64,000 nucleotides of DNA from NCBI GenBank assembly GCA_018907035.1, contig JACCIC010000166.1, positions 699,501 through 763,500 of the forward strand. Reading direction: 5' to 3'. The notes beneath the pieces were generated by a model. It ran no database searches. It worked only from the letters and a program-made list of their open reading frames with translations, and was not told the origin of the DNA. The translations under genes were made by a program, and so were the position numbers. The DNA is from Sycobia sp. Sy_11. Taxonomy: Eukaryota > Arthropoda > Insecta > Hymenoptera > Epichrysomallidae. Of the stretch, positions 26,301 to 39,921 are shown piece by piece (within the stretch, counting starts at the first letter, position 1; each line of letters begins with the position of its first letter).

Positions 26301-29153
26301 TGTACAGCAACCAGTTACAACGCCACCAGCAACAACAACCACTACAACTACGACAGAAACCCCATCTACAACTTATAAATCACGCACACGTCCAAGGTAG
26401 TTTATTGTTTCATTTTATTTTCGTCAAAAATAGACAATTGCATTATACGTATATCATATTTGAAATTTATTACATTTTAACTAAATATTTGATTCAACAA
26501 GTATAATACAAATTAATTTATGTTCTCAATGGATAAATATTAATCCTGTATCATAAATAAATAAATAATGGATAATGCATAAAAAAATTTTAAATTACTG
26601 CATTTTGGAGAATAATACAATATAAAAAAATTAATTTATTTCAGAGGCAGAGTTACCGCAGTTAGAGCAACGACTACTAGCTTATCACCACCTGGCAGAG
26701 GAAATTCCGAAAGAACAAGACGACCTGTTAACAGATCCAGATCAAAGTATACAACTACAACTGAAGAATATCAAGATTCTTCTTATGACCCTACAAGAAG
26801 AAGCTCTGTGACAACTTCAAGATACGATGACGAGGAAAAATATGTGCGTAAACCAACAGAACGTTCAAGTTACAAATCGAGAGAAGAAGAATCAAAGGAA
26901 TCTATTCTCAATCCTGTTAGTAAAAAAACATTAATAATACTATAATATACATATATTTATAAATTTGCAAAACACTGGAAAAACTGAACCTAAAATTGAC
27001 TAATTTAAAAATTAATTAATCAATTGGGCTATTTTAATTGAAATTCAGATGGATTGTAAAATTGAGCTCTATAGTTGACAAACTAGTCCTACTGAACCGG
27101 TTTCTATTCTTTTATTTTTCTTTCAATAAAAAATGAGTATGACTAATAAAGCAAGTTTTACTGCGCTATTCGAATTGACCTTTAAATTTTTATAACAAAA
27201 ACAAATAAATCTTTAGATAACTTAATAGGATGTTTTGATGTAAGATCATTTGAGTTTTAAAAATGATGTGTTTAATGATTATTTCATAATCTATTGATAA
27301 TATTTAATCTCTCTAAATATATAAAAATCTAACTCTAAAATGTGTACTTTGTAGATTGCTCATTCCACTACTTTAAGTAAGCAAGATTTACGCAGCAGTA
27401 GCTATGAGAACACCCCTTTGATCGATACCGCTTCGAACAACGGTGCCAATCTGCCACTCGGAGACGCATCCGTGGCCGATGTGAGCGGCCCAGTCTATCA
27501 ACGAGATGACTTTTCTACCTCCACTGCTAGACCTGCTGAAAGATTTTCACACACCATTTCCGACCTTATTTTGCCATTATCCGGTCTAGAGTATACATTA
27601 AAGTCCACACTCGGACCAGACTACCAAACGTCTGTATCCGCTGAGCAGAGTAATGAGCAGCCAGTGAATGGTTACAATTTCAAAAGTCAGGAAGATACTT
27701 CGTCTTCGCAGGGCGACAGAGACGCTTCATACTTTAAAATTGGAAAAACAGACAGTATCCTATTTGAGCCTATATCTCCCACTGAATCTCCAAATGTGCA
27801 AAGATCTCATCTTCAGGATTTCTCACCAGTCTATCATCATATCCCATCCCAAGTTCAATACGAAAAGGATGAGACTCCCAGACCAGTTTATAGAGAGTCT
27901 TCGAGTATAAGTAGCAGTAGCAGTAGCAGCAGCGAGGAAGTACAGCCGATCATCTTGCCTATATCCACCGATAAGCAAGAGGATTATGCGTATCAGACAA
28001 CTGTGACCGAAACCATTCCTGAGGTAGAAAGCACTAATTGTATTATATATTATTTCTTGGAGCAGTAAAATTCTCTGGGATAATGTTAGAAAAAATTTTT
28101 TTAAACGAACTAATTAATTTCTTTTAATTGTGTAATACAGATTTTTTGGAATTCATAGAAATATATTTTCCAAGAATAAGTAATTATTGGAATGGCTGAA
28201 ATGCAAAAAAGCTTTTAATGAGTAAACTATTCAAAACATAGCCTTTAAAAAAATAAAAATATATACAATATTTAATAAATAAATTTAGTTTAATAATTGT
28301 GAAAGAAAAAAGATACTATATGTTACTGTTAAATTGAATAAGATATTAATTCTGATTACAATTTGTTTAAACATTTTCGATAAACAATTAAAATTAACTA
28401 AAGAAAAAACCAAACAAGTTTTGTAGGTATTCAGTTTAGCTTTTGTCTACGGTTTAATGCGTTAATCATAAAATATGAAAAAGGATGCTTTAATATTCCT
28501 TATGCAGCAGATACGAAAGCTTATTGACATTTTTATTTACTCACTGAAAAATAAGACAAAGTAAGAAAACTTGGAGAAAAATTTTCGAATTTTTAAAAAA
28601 GGACCGTACTTCTTAACTGCGTAGATACCAACGACAACGCCGACGACGACGACGACGACAACGACGACGACTACCACTGAGGCCCCGGTGATCATCAGGC
28701 AACGGGTGCGCGCTCGCCTTGGCGGCCGTCCCGGCCAGCAGGACTCCGTGATACAGACGCGGCCGCGCGGCTCCCAGGACGAGTACGTGCGCTTCAGCGC
28801 GGTCAACCAAGAGTCGGGCAAGCCGCGGCAGCGCGCGAGACCGCGAACTCGGCCACACCAGCCGAGCCACCAGCACTCGCCGATACAGACCAACGGCCCT
28901 GAGTACGTGAGGATCCAGAGCGCCCAGCAGCAGCAGCAGCAGCAGCAGCAGCATCAGCAGCAGCACCACCATCACCAGCAGCAACAGCGCATCAGGCTCC
29001 CGTCGAGCGCGGCCCTTCCCCACACCACGTCAAGAGCCACCGAGGAGCAGCAGTCGATCAGCGGAGAGGAGGAGTACGGATTCATCAGGACGCCTAATTT
29101 CGCGAGGCCGGCTCAGCAAGCCCACTATAATGCGACTCAAGCACAGGTGAGTC

Positions 29154-29193
<40 letters not shown>

Positions 29194-29195
29194 GA

Positions 29196-29244
<49 letters not shown>

Positions 29245-30453
29245 AAGAGTGAGAGAGAGAGAGAGTGGGAGAGAGAAAGAAAGAGCACGGAGTTCATTTA
29301 TTGATATCTATATATTAATATTTCAATATGGTAAACGAAGAAAATCTTAATTTTGCTAGTTAGCTTATCCAAGTATTACGTAAATTAAAAGTAATTGAAA
29401 GGAAACAACATTGGAGCATTGAAAGGTGTCATTGACAGAGCAATTAAATTGTCACATAAAGATTTTAGACAAAATAATTTACAGATAGTAAGAGAGACTT
29501 TCATTAATAATGGCTATCCAATTCAATTTATTAATAGATTAATTGCTGAGAGATTGTTTGACATTTATAATACCGAAAATAGACATAGTGCAGGAATTGA
29601 TGTTAACGGAGGCAAAATTATTGTCTTACCATATGTTCGAGGATTATCTGAAAGAATAAAAAGAAATTTTCGGCAATATAACATTCAAATTTTTTTTAAA
29701 AATAGCAATAATTTGAGTAGATTGTGTAATAATTCCAAAGATAAGGATGATTTATGCTTAAAATCAGGAGTTGTTTACAAGATTAATTGCATGGATTGTG
29801 ATAAATACTATATTGGACAAACAGGTAGATATTTAAAAAAGAGAATTTATGAGCATAAATATAGTTTACGTAGCTCACATATTACTTCTGGTTTAAAAGA
29901 GCATTGTTTAAAGTTTTTACATTCTTTTGATTTTGTGAATGTGGATATTTTGGAACATGGTATTAATAATAAGTATAAACGGAAGAGTCTTGAAAGTATT
30001 CACATTTCCAGGAATCGAAATAATGTGAATTTAATGTTAGAGTCTGGTAGATTGGACAGTGTTTATCATTCCTTATTAAATTGATTGGTTTTGGACAATT
30101 TGTGTAGAGGGGGAATTTATATTTAATTTACTAAATTTGGTGGTGGGGATGGGTATATATAGATTAGAATATAAGGTTTAGATTAGTCCCTGATGAGGAG
30201 CCGTAGCGAGCTCGAAACGTTGGACAAGTCTTCAATTAGGTAAGGGTGTTGGGGACAGTCAGACTGCACATTACTAACAAAGAATTCTTTCAGCTAATAT
30301 TTTATTTTCAGATTAGTCTACGGGGGTGAATGTAAACAAGGGCAGTCTGACTGTCATTATAATTTTAATTTAATTTTTAATTTAATTTTTATTTTTAATT
30401 TTTATTTTATTTTTATTTTATTTTTTTATTTTTTATTTTTTATTTTTATTTTT

Positions 30454-30486
<33 letters not shown>

Positions 30487-32969
30487 TTTGGATTGAATTG
30501 ATTGGACTGTAAGACCAATAAAAAAATATTTATTAATTTGTATATGGGCAGTCGACAAAAGTACAATTCAATTGTTTTAAATTAAAAGTAGGTGTAATTA
30601 TTTGAATTAAAAGAATTTAAAAGAAAGTCTTATAAATACTTTCACCTTAATAATTATTATAAATTAAAAACACTTTTTTCCATATTTTATTAACTTTATA
30701 ATAGTATTACAGTATAGATTCCAAAATAAAAGGAATTATTAGTGCTTTAGCTACACCAAGATAATACAAGATTTCGTAAAATATTATCCTCGTATAGGGC
30801 AAGTATTATCTTGACCTTTTATGAGTCTTGGTCTTGCTAAAAAAGTATTCATTTTGAATTTTGATTTTGAAAATTGGCTAATCATTTCTCAACAATGTAT
30901 AAACATTCGAAAGAAAATGAGCATATTTTAATGAATAATAATTTTCAATGTACAAATAATCGCAGTGAAATAACAAAACTATGGAATATTAATATCAAAA
31001 GATAAATACAACGAAAAGTATGAAATTAATTACAGCATATGAAATTGGCACTGATATCGATTTTTAATATACTCTTCATCCATTCAATTGACAGATAAAA
31101 TAATTTTATCAACGTACTATATGTTCGGTGTCGCTGGCTATGAATTCGACATTTTAAATACATTTTATGATAATGATCTTGAATACCGATACGATACTGA
31201 ATAATACTACGACTGGTCTTGCATATTGGCGAAGCACTAAAAATTATCGTATTTTCCAGCATAATCGTAAACGTAATTAAACAGACGAACTACAAATTTT
31301 ATTTCTATACGGCACTTTAAAGATAAAAGTACCAAGGTTATAAAATTCGCGTAAACTAAAAATTGAATTTTTTTCACAATAAATACAAACGAAATAATGT
31401 CTGTTATTATCCAATTATAAAGAATCGGAAGTGAAATATAAATAAATTCGAATCGTAGCTATCACGCTAGAAAAAGTTCTGGGTCGCGTTTTACGGTGCA
31501 CAGTTAGCACGAGCTCGCATTTTAAGCTGACCGCGATGTATCCAATCCACGCAGATATATAAGTGCTCTTCATACAGCCCGGGATGAACTAAGCGATAAC
31601 AGTTGTGGTCACGTTCTGTTCTAAACGTTTCTCGACATTAGATCGAATGACGCCAAAATGATTTCAAATAGTATTTTTATGAATTATCATACGAAAGAAC
31701 GATCTTTCCGAAGAATAAGAGTGTAAAATTTATCAACGTCGATTAACATTTGGATCATTATACATAATTAATAAAATGCAAAGTATTTTCGTGCTTTACG
31801 TATGGATTCTGATTGGCTTATTCTGTAGAAAAAGGTATCCTTCGATTTACTTAGTAAAGGCGTATATCAGCATATATTACTTATAAATTATCATTACCGT
31901 AAGAATCCATTTTATTAGTAAAGATGGTAAAAATGCGATTTACAAAATCTATCTTTCGAAAATTTTTCGACAAGTCTTATCGATATTTAACGCGTTTATT
32001 TTTCTTCAAATTCACGGTCAATTGAATGTAACAGTAATTAAGTTAGCGGCAGTTGTAAATGATTGTTTTATCACAAATGGCATGTACAATTTTATAAAAA
32101 ACCATTCATAAATAAAATTAAAGTGAATGTTTACTTTGAGATTGATGTACACATTGTACATACACATTGTCAGTTTTTCATTTAAAATTTGTTTCTCACT
32201 TGCAATCTTTATATTCAGTTGGTTTTCAGAACGATAATATATCAACTGTGTAGATTAGTCCGTTTAATGAGCTATATTACACCATATTTTGTATTTGTTT
32301 TACCTCTTTTGGTATGCATTGAATTTTATCCGAACTGTTTATTTCCGTGATTGGACACAGCGCGGCGGCACGAAACACCAACGACGTGATTTACATTAAA
32401 CGCATAATATAATTATTATTAATTGTAGCAAATGATTTTTGTTAAAATTTACTATTTATTTGATTTTGTAAATCGTTATTAGTCTTGAAAAATACTTTCA
32501 ATCGATTAATTTATTGCTTGTAACTTCGCTTAATGTATACTTTACACTGCAAATGTCATACCTTACCGTTTTCTCGCCACACGACTATTTTTACCCAAAT
32601 TTCCTTATATAAAGAAATCACATAAATATTTAATTATTAAATATATCTGCAGCGGTAATTTTAAATCTAATTATTCAATTCAAAGAGGGTGACAGTCATA
32701 AAAAGAGGCACTTCAAAAATTAAAAAAAAATTCATTTCATCTATTTATTGAGGTGGTCATTTTAAATATTTCATTGAATATTTATACAAATTGTATGTTA
32801 ATAACTAAAACCATAACAAAAATAATCTACAAAATCAGTTTGAGTTTAAACAAAAAAAAATTTCAAGTAAAAAGAATAGTTCTTACTAAAATTCGTATTT
32901 TATGTTCTTTACAGTTGGGAATATATACTATCGAAAAGCCCAACTTTTCTTTTATTTTTCAAAAAAAAA

Positions 32970-33024
<55 letters not shown>

Positions 33025-36000
33025 CCATTGCGCACAAAAGTATGACATATATAACATGTATTTTAATAAGAATTTTTTTGAAATATTCAATATTGATACG
33101 ATGAGATTAGAGTTCGAGATAATCGAATCTGGGAAATTAATAATTTGCCGAAAATATATTATAACGTTGCGCAGAGCGCCGAGACGTCCGAGAGCGCCCC
33201 GTCCTCGGAGACGACGAGCCAGGCCCAGCTCCTGAAGAATCGGCAGAAGTACTTCTCCGCGACCCGACGGCCGCTGGCGACCGCGCGCACGACGACCCCG
33301 CGACCCACACCCGACGAGGCCGTCCACTCGACGCGCCCCCGTCCCCGACTGCCCGGCCACCAGCACCAGTCCTCCGCCGAGGAGGCCGCTCCCGTCGTCA
33401 GGCCGACGGCGAAGGCAACGCGCGGCAGGCTGCGCAGACCCGGCGCCAGGAGGCGCCCCGGTGCCACCGCCAGCCCCGTGCACAGCACCAGCACCACCGA
33501 GGGCGCCCTAGACGCCCACAACGAGCTGCCCCTCGACGAGAATTACCCGAGGGTGCTGCCGCAGGCCTCGCACGAGACGCCGGCGCGCGCCTCCGATCTC
33601 GCCGAGGAGAACGTAAGTGCACGATCGCGTCTCCTGAATTATCGTCGATTGAAATATCATATGCGCCCTACTGGCGGTGGGTAGCGCAACTAACAAATGT
33701 ATTCGCTACGAGTACGCGAGAAAAATAGGCGAAAGTATCCTTAAGGAGGAAGATTTCCTTAGAAATTTGCTTGAAAAAGTCAAAATTACAAAACAATATT
33801 GAAAATATAGGTATAAATTACGACTACCGCGACACTCTTTTTAAATCTTTCTCAGAATTGAAAAGGAATGCACTGAGAAACGTGAATTACATTTTAACAA
33901 CTAAGTCTAAAAATTTTAATTATTTAATCCCTTAATCTTATAGAATGTGAAACTGCTGTAAAAGAATTATTATCGCATACGTACTTATCGTTTAGTTCGA
34001 ATTTTAAAATTAACTAATTATGCACAACATTGAGATTTACTACATATAATTTTTATCGGCTCTTTGATTTTCTAATTTTTAATCATTTATATAAGGATTT
34101 TTTAGAGATTAAAGAAACAATATTCAAAACTACTAATTTATGTCTAAATTTAAAATATATAATTATTTAATAATTATCTATCTGTAGTGTATGCAGTATA
34201 ATAGATATCCTAAAATATCATAGTGTTCTAAGTATGAACTACATTCAACTTGCCTACTACGGATACTTAAGTGTACTAAAATACGTAAACTTCTAATAAA
34301 TTCGTGCAATAAAAAAAAATTGTCTATGATTTGTTTTTTATATAAGTATTGATTAATTGTAGTTAATTGAAAAAAAAGAAATACTCATAATGTAATTCGA
34401 TTCTTTTATCACAGTAATATTATAAAACCTTAATTATAGAGAAAGAAGAATTACATAATACATATTTTCAATATTAAATATATCAATTTCGAAAAAGCTG
34501 TAACAAACTTTGTAATAAAATAATATTTATATTTATATTTATCGTTATATTTAAGATAAAATATATAGCTTTTACCAATGCGATAAATGCCTCGTATACC
34601 GTAAAAATCTATTATTTTGATACAAAGACTTGTTTATTTAACATTTTCATTTGTGCCTTTTTTTATTTTTATCGAGCGTATACAGTTGAATCGTGTAATT
34701 TATTTCCTTCTTAAATTTTATCCGAAACAGCCCAAAAAGCAATAAGAAAGTAAGGTTTAGATTTTCATCGCGCATTACGTTAGCACACTTACGGTCGGCG
34801 ATCGATTGTCCTGATTTTTTCTCACCGCGGTGCATGGCATCCGCGATTCTTCGCAAGATCTCCTGTGCCGCTTTTTCGTCCGTATATAAGATTATTCTGT
34901 CTCTTTCCCTGTTTCTCTCTCTCTCCCTCTCTCTCCTTTCTAATTATCTTGTGGACTTGTTCTTTTTATCCTGTTCATCCCAATTACTGCATCTCTATTC
35001 CACTCACGTCATTTTCTTGATCCTTGTAAATTATCGACTCGATACATCCGAAAGCTGAATCGAATACTTTATGTATTCATTATAATACATGTTTTATTCA
35101 ATTAAATCGTATTTAACTGAAAATCAACATTGTTAAATAAAAAGAATGACTTACATATCTTTTACTAATATATGTACTTATTATTCTTTATTATATGTAG
35201 TTTATTTTCGATAAAAAATAGTTTTACTTTAAAAGTAAAGATAAAGGTAAAGGTAGTTTTTCTTTAAATAAGCAGAGTATTAATAAAATTAATAATATAC
35301 GTAACTACGTAATTTTACGTTATCAACCTGAAAAAAATATAAAAATACATAAAATGCATTTGCAAAACGATACAAAATATTAATAATTATAATTGATTGA
35401 TAAGACATAAGACATGATTATATCAATTTTTTATATTATTTAACGTCACAGTTATGCTTCCAAATACCGGTGCTAATCAGCGACGGAGGTCTACGATTAT
35501 ATCAATTTATTGCGTATTGTGCACGCGACATAAACGTAATAAAAGAAGGTTGTTCTATTCAAAGGCAAAGGTAGAGATAGAATATCCTTGTAGCGATACA
35601 GGTTTCTACTATTTCTGAGAACTTTTATTAACTCAACGTATTGTTTTTTAGCGAACAACGTAATCTTCGGGAAAAGAAATATGTATCCGTTATTCTACAT
35701 CTATATTAACATTATAATCGAGTATTTTTTTTCTTCAATCGTGCACACAACAGCTCTAATGAGTTTTTATATATGTAGAATTTGAGCACTTTATAAATTT
35801 CTATTTTGAAACGAAATATTATGCAAGGAACTGGAACGATTCGCGGCATTAATTAATATTACGCATAACTCAATAACAATGCCAAACGCTAAAAACACTT
35901 ACAAAGTAATTTAGTAAAGTTTTCAATATATCCCAGATAAATTGTACGTTACATTGCGTGAATAGGTAATCATCGTTTTCATAAGTAGTAACAATCGTTG

Positions 36001-39000
36001 ACGAACAAGAGACTCGGTCACAAAGAATTTCATGATAAAAAAATAATTGATGTAAGAATTTTTATTATAACGTTTTTAGTCAATTCAGAAAATTTTTTAG
36101 TCGAAGCTCATCCAATTTTTACTTTTTATATTTTATATTTTGAAAATCAGAATTCAGCGTAATATTTGCCGTCTCATCAAAAATGCAATATTATCGAATT
36201 ATTAAAGAAACTACCGATAAAGTTTATATAATTACGTTTAAAGAGGATGAGATATATCTGTTTTGAAAATAATGCTGCTTAAGAATTAATTCTAAAAAAT
36301 ATACATTTTCATACGTTGGGCAAACATCCAGAAAACTAGAATTGAGAGAATGGATGTGCGTTAAGTATAAAAGAGTAGCGTTTACTCTAGCATCGCGCGT
36401 AAACATTATATTACACCAATGGCAGCTGAACAAAATGGCAAAAAAGAATGAAAAATTAGTTAAAATATCAAAAGTTAATAGCATATATGAAATTCCATTA
36501 AAAATGTAATCATTATAATATAATAAATGAGCTTACGATAAAGCAATCTTATCACGCCGACCGACTGCACTCTTCTGTTACTACTTATAATTTCGATCCT
36601 TACCCTCCATTCAATGCTGATATCTGCCCGTACACTGATAAATATGAGTATACTAATAATAATATAGATACAAATATATAATAATAGATATACGCACCTC
36701 TTCCCTAATGACAGCCAGACAATTCTTTATATAGCATTTCTTATTAATTATTAGAAAATTCTAACTCAATTGTTATAAATTATTCTAAATAATTGTTATC
36801 ATAATTTGAATTAAATAAGTCATAGTAAACTATTGTGAAATCTGCAAAGCAGTCAATTGACATATTGGCTAAATTAACAAATCAATATTTTTTCCATATT
36901 GGATAAATTTAGTTGTGCTTTATACCTTTCATATGTATTTATTGGAAAAATAATAAGCAAATAATCAGTAAAAGGGTACCGAATTATATGTAGTAAATAT
37001 TATCTATGATGAGATAAACGTGATTTTGTTAAACAAATTACTATCTTAAAATATAGATATAGTGCTCTCTTTTGATTAAAATATCCTTCAACGTAATTTT
37101 CTACGTTTGGTTGTAACAGCTTAAAAATCAAAGATCAAAAAATAAAAAAGTTTTTATAATTTCTTTATTTTATTCACAGAAATTTTTAATTGAAAAACTT
37201 CATACAACTGTTTTTAAAAAACATTTTAAATTTTCGTAAAGAATTTCTAATGTAAATTTCAAAACTGATAAAAATGCGTAAAAATCTATCAGCATTCCAA
37301 TAGACGACTAATAATCTCCTTTAGAAGCCTCCAACGCGTGGCAGAATCGCGCACAGGGAAAACCGATCCTTAGGCGGGAGTTTTTCGAATCGTTGCGCAA
37401 GCTCGGCAATCCCACGCGATGCAAAAGTCTCGAGCCCCTCTCAATCCTCCGCTCGTGCTTCCCTTCCAGTACCCGCAGGAGTTCCTCCTGAACTACGGCG
37501 CCTCGCAGAGCGGCGCCCGCCACGACAGCTACGACGAGGCCCAGGCGTCCGGCGAGGCGTCCCGGCGCCAGCAGCAGGCGGCCTCGGCCCCGTCGCCGTC
37601 GCGCCTGCGACCCGGCCACGGCCGCTTCGCCCCGAGCTCCGACATCTACGGCGCCGAGAGCCAGTGGTCCACCAAGCTCACCGGCAGCTCCTTCCAGCCC
37701 AGCAAGTACGCGCCGAACCAGCCGGCCGCCGACGGCCCGGGGAAGCCCCTCGAGCCCGAGGCGAGGGACAAGGCGGGCCTCGCGCCCGAGATCATCACGG
37801 CGGGGCCCGAGGCGCCGGGCCTCGCCTCGGCCATCCTCGTCGGCGCGCAGATCGGCGGCGGCGACGACGACGGTCAGCAGCAGCAGCAACGGCAGCAGGA
37901 GCGGCAGGAGGTCAGCTCGAGCTCCGAGGAGTCGATCATGGACTCCCTCATGAGCACCATGATCGACTTCGGAAAGAGGACCAACGTCACGGACGAGGGC
38001 GAGCCCGCGACGACGACGACGACGACGACGACCGCGGCGAGCCGAGGGCAGCCGCTGCCCGCCGAGCGCAGGCCCGCCGCGGAGGAGAGCAGGCCGGACG
38101 GCGCGACTTTTAAGAAGGTAAGTCGCGATTATGGCGCTGGTCCTTGCATGGTTTACCAAGCAGAATTTCACTTTAGACGCTTAACACACGCGATATAAAT
38201 AATTGTGCGCCTGTAGATCTGAAATTTTTACGAAACATTGCCAATGATTGGATCAGTCGAAGCCTGCTGAAAAGAGATTGTTAACGCCGATTCCAATACA
38301 TTAACGATTCAACTCGTGCTTAGTTATCAAATATTCTATTAGTACGTTTTGAAATATTATTTAATTAATCAGTTCTATTTTGGAATAGACTTGGAAAATG
38401 AATTATTACTTTTTCATTAAAATAAAGTCTTATTAATGAAATTTATTAAATAAGTTGATTAATTGATTAATGGCTAATTAAGCTTAATAAATTATGTTTA
38501 TTAAAATAAAGTCCAATACATCAATTCAAGTTCGTTAATTTAATTCGGCTTTAATAAACTTGAATATCGAATTTTACAACTAAGAAGCGTCATTAAATTA
38601 ATTAAATTTTTATCATACTTGAATTAACTTTAATAACCAACTTTCAACGAGCAAATACACTGAAATTTAAAAATATACCCTCGAGGAAAAAATGAACGAA
38701 TTCTTTCTCACGAATTCTCGTAAAGTGTTGTATGAGTGTAAGAACTGGTGGGAAGCTACCACAGGAAAATTAGGGAGATGAAAATTCATTGTACGTATAA
38801 AACATACATACATAAAAACGTATGAGGTCAAAGAAAATTTGTTGAAGAACGCTGCTAAGTACTTACGACTTTAATTAAGTTTTGGCGTTTTTGGACTAAA
38901 ATTCAGACTCATTTGAAAGCTTTGAAATTAACTAAATAATAATAAATATATACCGCGTTAATTTTATCAAAAATAATTATTGTGACTTAGCGATAAAGTA

Positions 39001-39870
39001 TTTTTCATAAAAATACAAAAGACAGTTAAATTAATAGTTAAATCACAAATTGTTAAAAATGTATTATGTTTGATTCCTAATAAGTCGCTAGAATCATAAA
39101 ACAACTCATATATTTGCTGAATTTAATTATGGAAAAAATACGATAAAGCAGCGTATAAAAAGAATTGCACACAACTACTACTGATATTTTCTTTTCTGCT
39201 GCTTACACATTGGCTTGTCTATATAATTATATTATACAATTCGTATAAAAGTAGGAAGATCGTAACATTCGTATTATATGTGGCGTTACGGAATACTTCG
39301 GAGGCCTTGCATTTGATACACGCCAAAAACAGAATCCACCTTAATTTAAAGAATTGAATATAATTGAATAGCTTTTATTTAAAATTTTCATCGTTTTAAT
39401 ACTTCTCAATGATTCCTTAAATATTTCTTAATTTTTCATAATTTATTTTTCAACAATTGTTGTATATTACCATTTCTTTGTTTTCTTGATACAAATAAAT
39501 TATTGCTGATGTATCTATTACTGATAATACGTTTAGTCTACATATTTTACAGTGTAAAAGCATGGAATTCTGTAGAATGATCGTACAAGAAGCCAAGGTA
39601 TTTAAATAAGTAACTCTAGGAATATTGTATAATGGCGGGTCCTTATATGTAAATTCCAATTATCATCTTTTTCGGTGCCTATGTCTTATTTTTAATTTAT
39701 TATGAGTTATTCAAATTATTAGACAATTTTTGAAGATATACTAAATCGTATTTGGCAAATTTCTAAACTAATAATAGTTAATAATTGTAAGCTCTTACAG
39801 TCGAATAATTTTTAATAATTAATAATTTTTTAAATATTATTTCATGCTACTCTATTTATACTTAATAATA

Positions 39871-39921
<51 letters not shown>

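Larger units (their letters stand above)
29395..30570 (+). mobile_element. Penelope-like element copy 1 (5'-truncated)
   Basis: It comprises the endonuclease ORF end, about 100 bases of 3' UTR, a hammerhead-like motif (30186-30225), a small intron (30240-30311), an end segment with a CAGTC/GACTG palindrome, a T-rich (TTTTA)n run (30361-30490), and a terminal piece (about 30505-30566). That terminal piece matches the head of the other copy in reverse orientation. Penelope-like elements are known for pseudo-LTRs, 5' truncation and inverted end fragments, which fits this arrangement. Exact ends and target duplications are not resolved. Confidence 0.75.
29147..33174 (+). other. Intron 6 of the large gene
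   Basis: A 4.0 kb intron containing the (GA)n array, the Penelope-like insertion, about 2.4 kb of AT-rich unique sequence and the (TA)n array. A slightly GC-richer patch at 31450-31640 includes TATATAAG (31556-31563), too little to call an internal promoter. Confidence 0.7.

Noticed and set aside
28537..29023. Minus-strand frames of 118 and 136 codons with Val or Leu runs
   Set aside because: Antisense of the poly-Thr and poly-Gln codons of exon 6.
29147..29350. Arg/Glu-repeat continuation of exon 6
   Set aside because: It follows a perfect GTGAGT donor and is a (GA)n array; treated as intron, though a retained form is noted as a finding.
31556..31600. TATATAAG as an internal promoter of the large gene
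   Set aside because: No clear initiator at the right distance and TATA-like words are frequent in this AT-rich DNA.
33159..33622. Minus-strand frames of 74-169 codons
   Set aside because: Antisense shadows of GC-rich exon 7.
37308..38171. 287-codon open frame on the minus strand
   Set aside because: It is antisense to exon 8, whose GC-rich codons leave few stops; its Arg/Leu/Gly-rich content mirrors the sense sequence. The + frame has splice borders and continuity.
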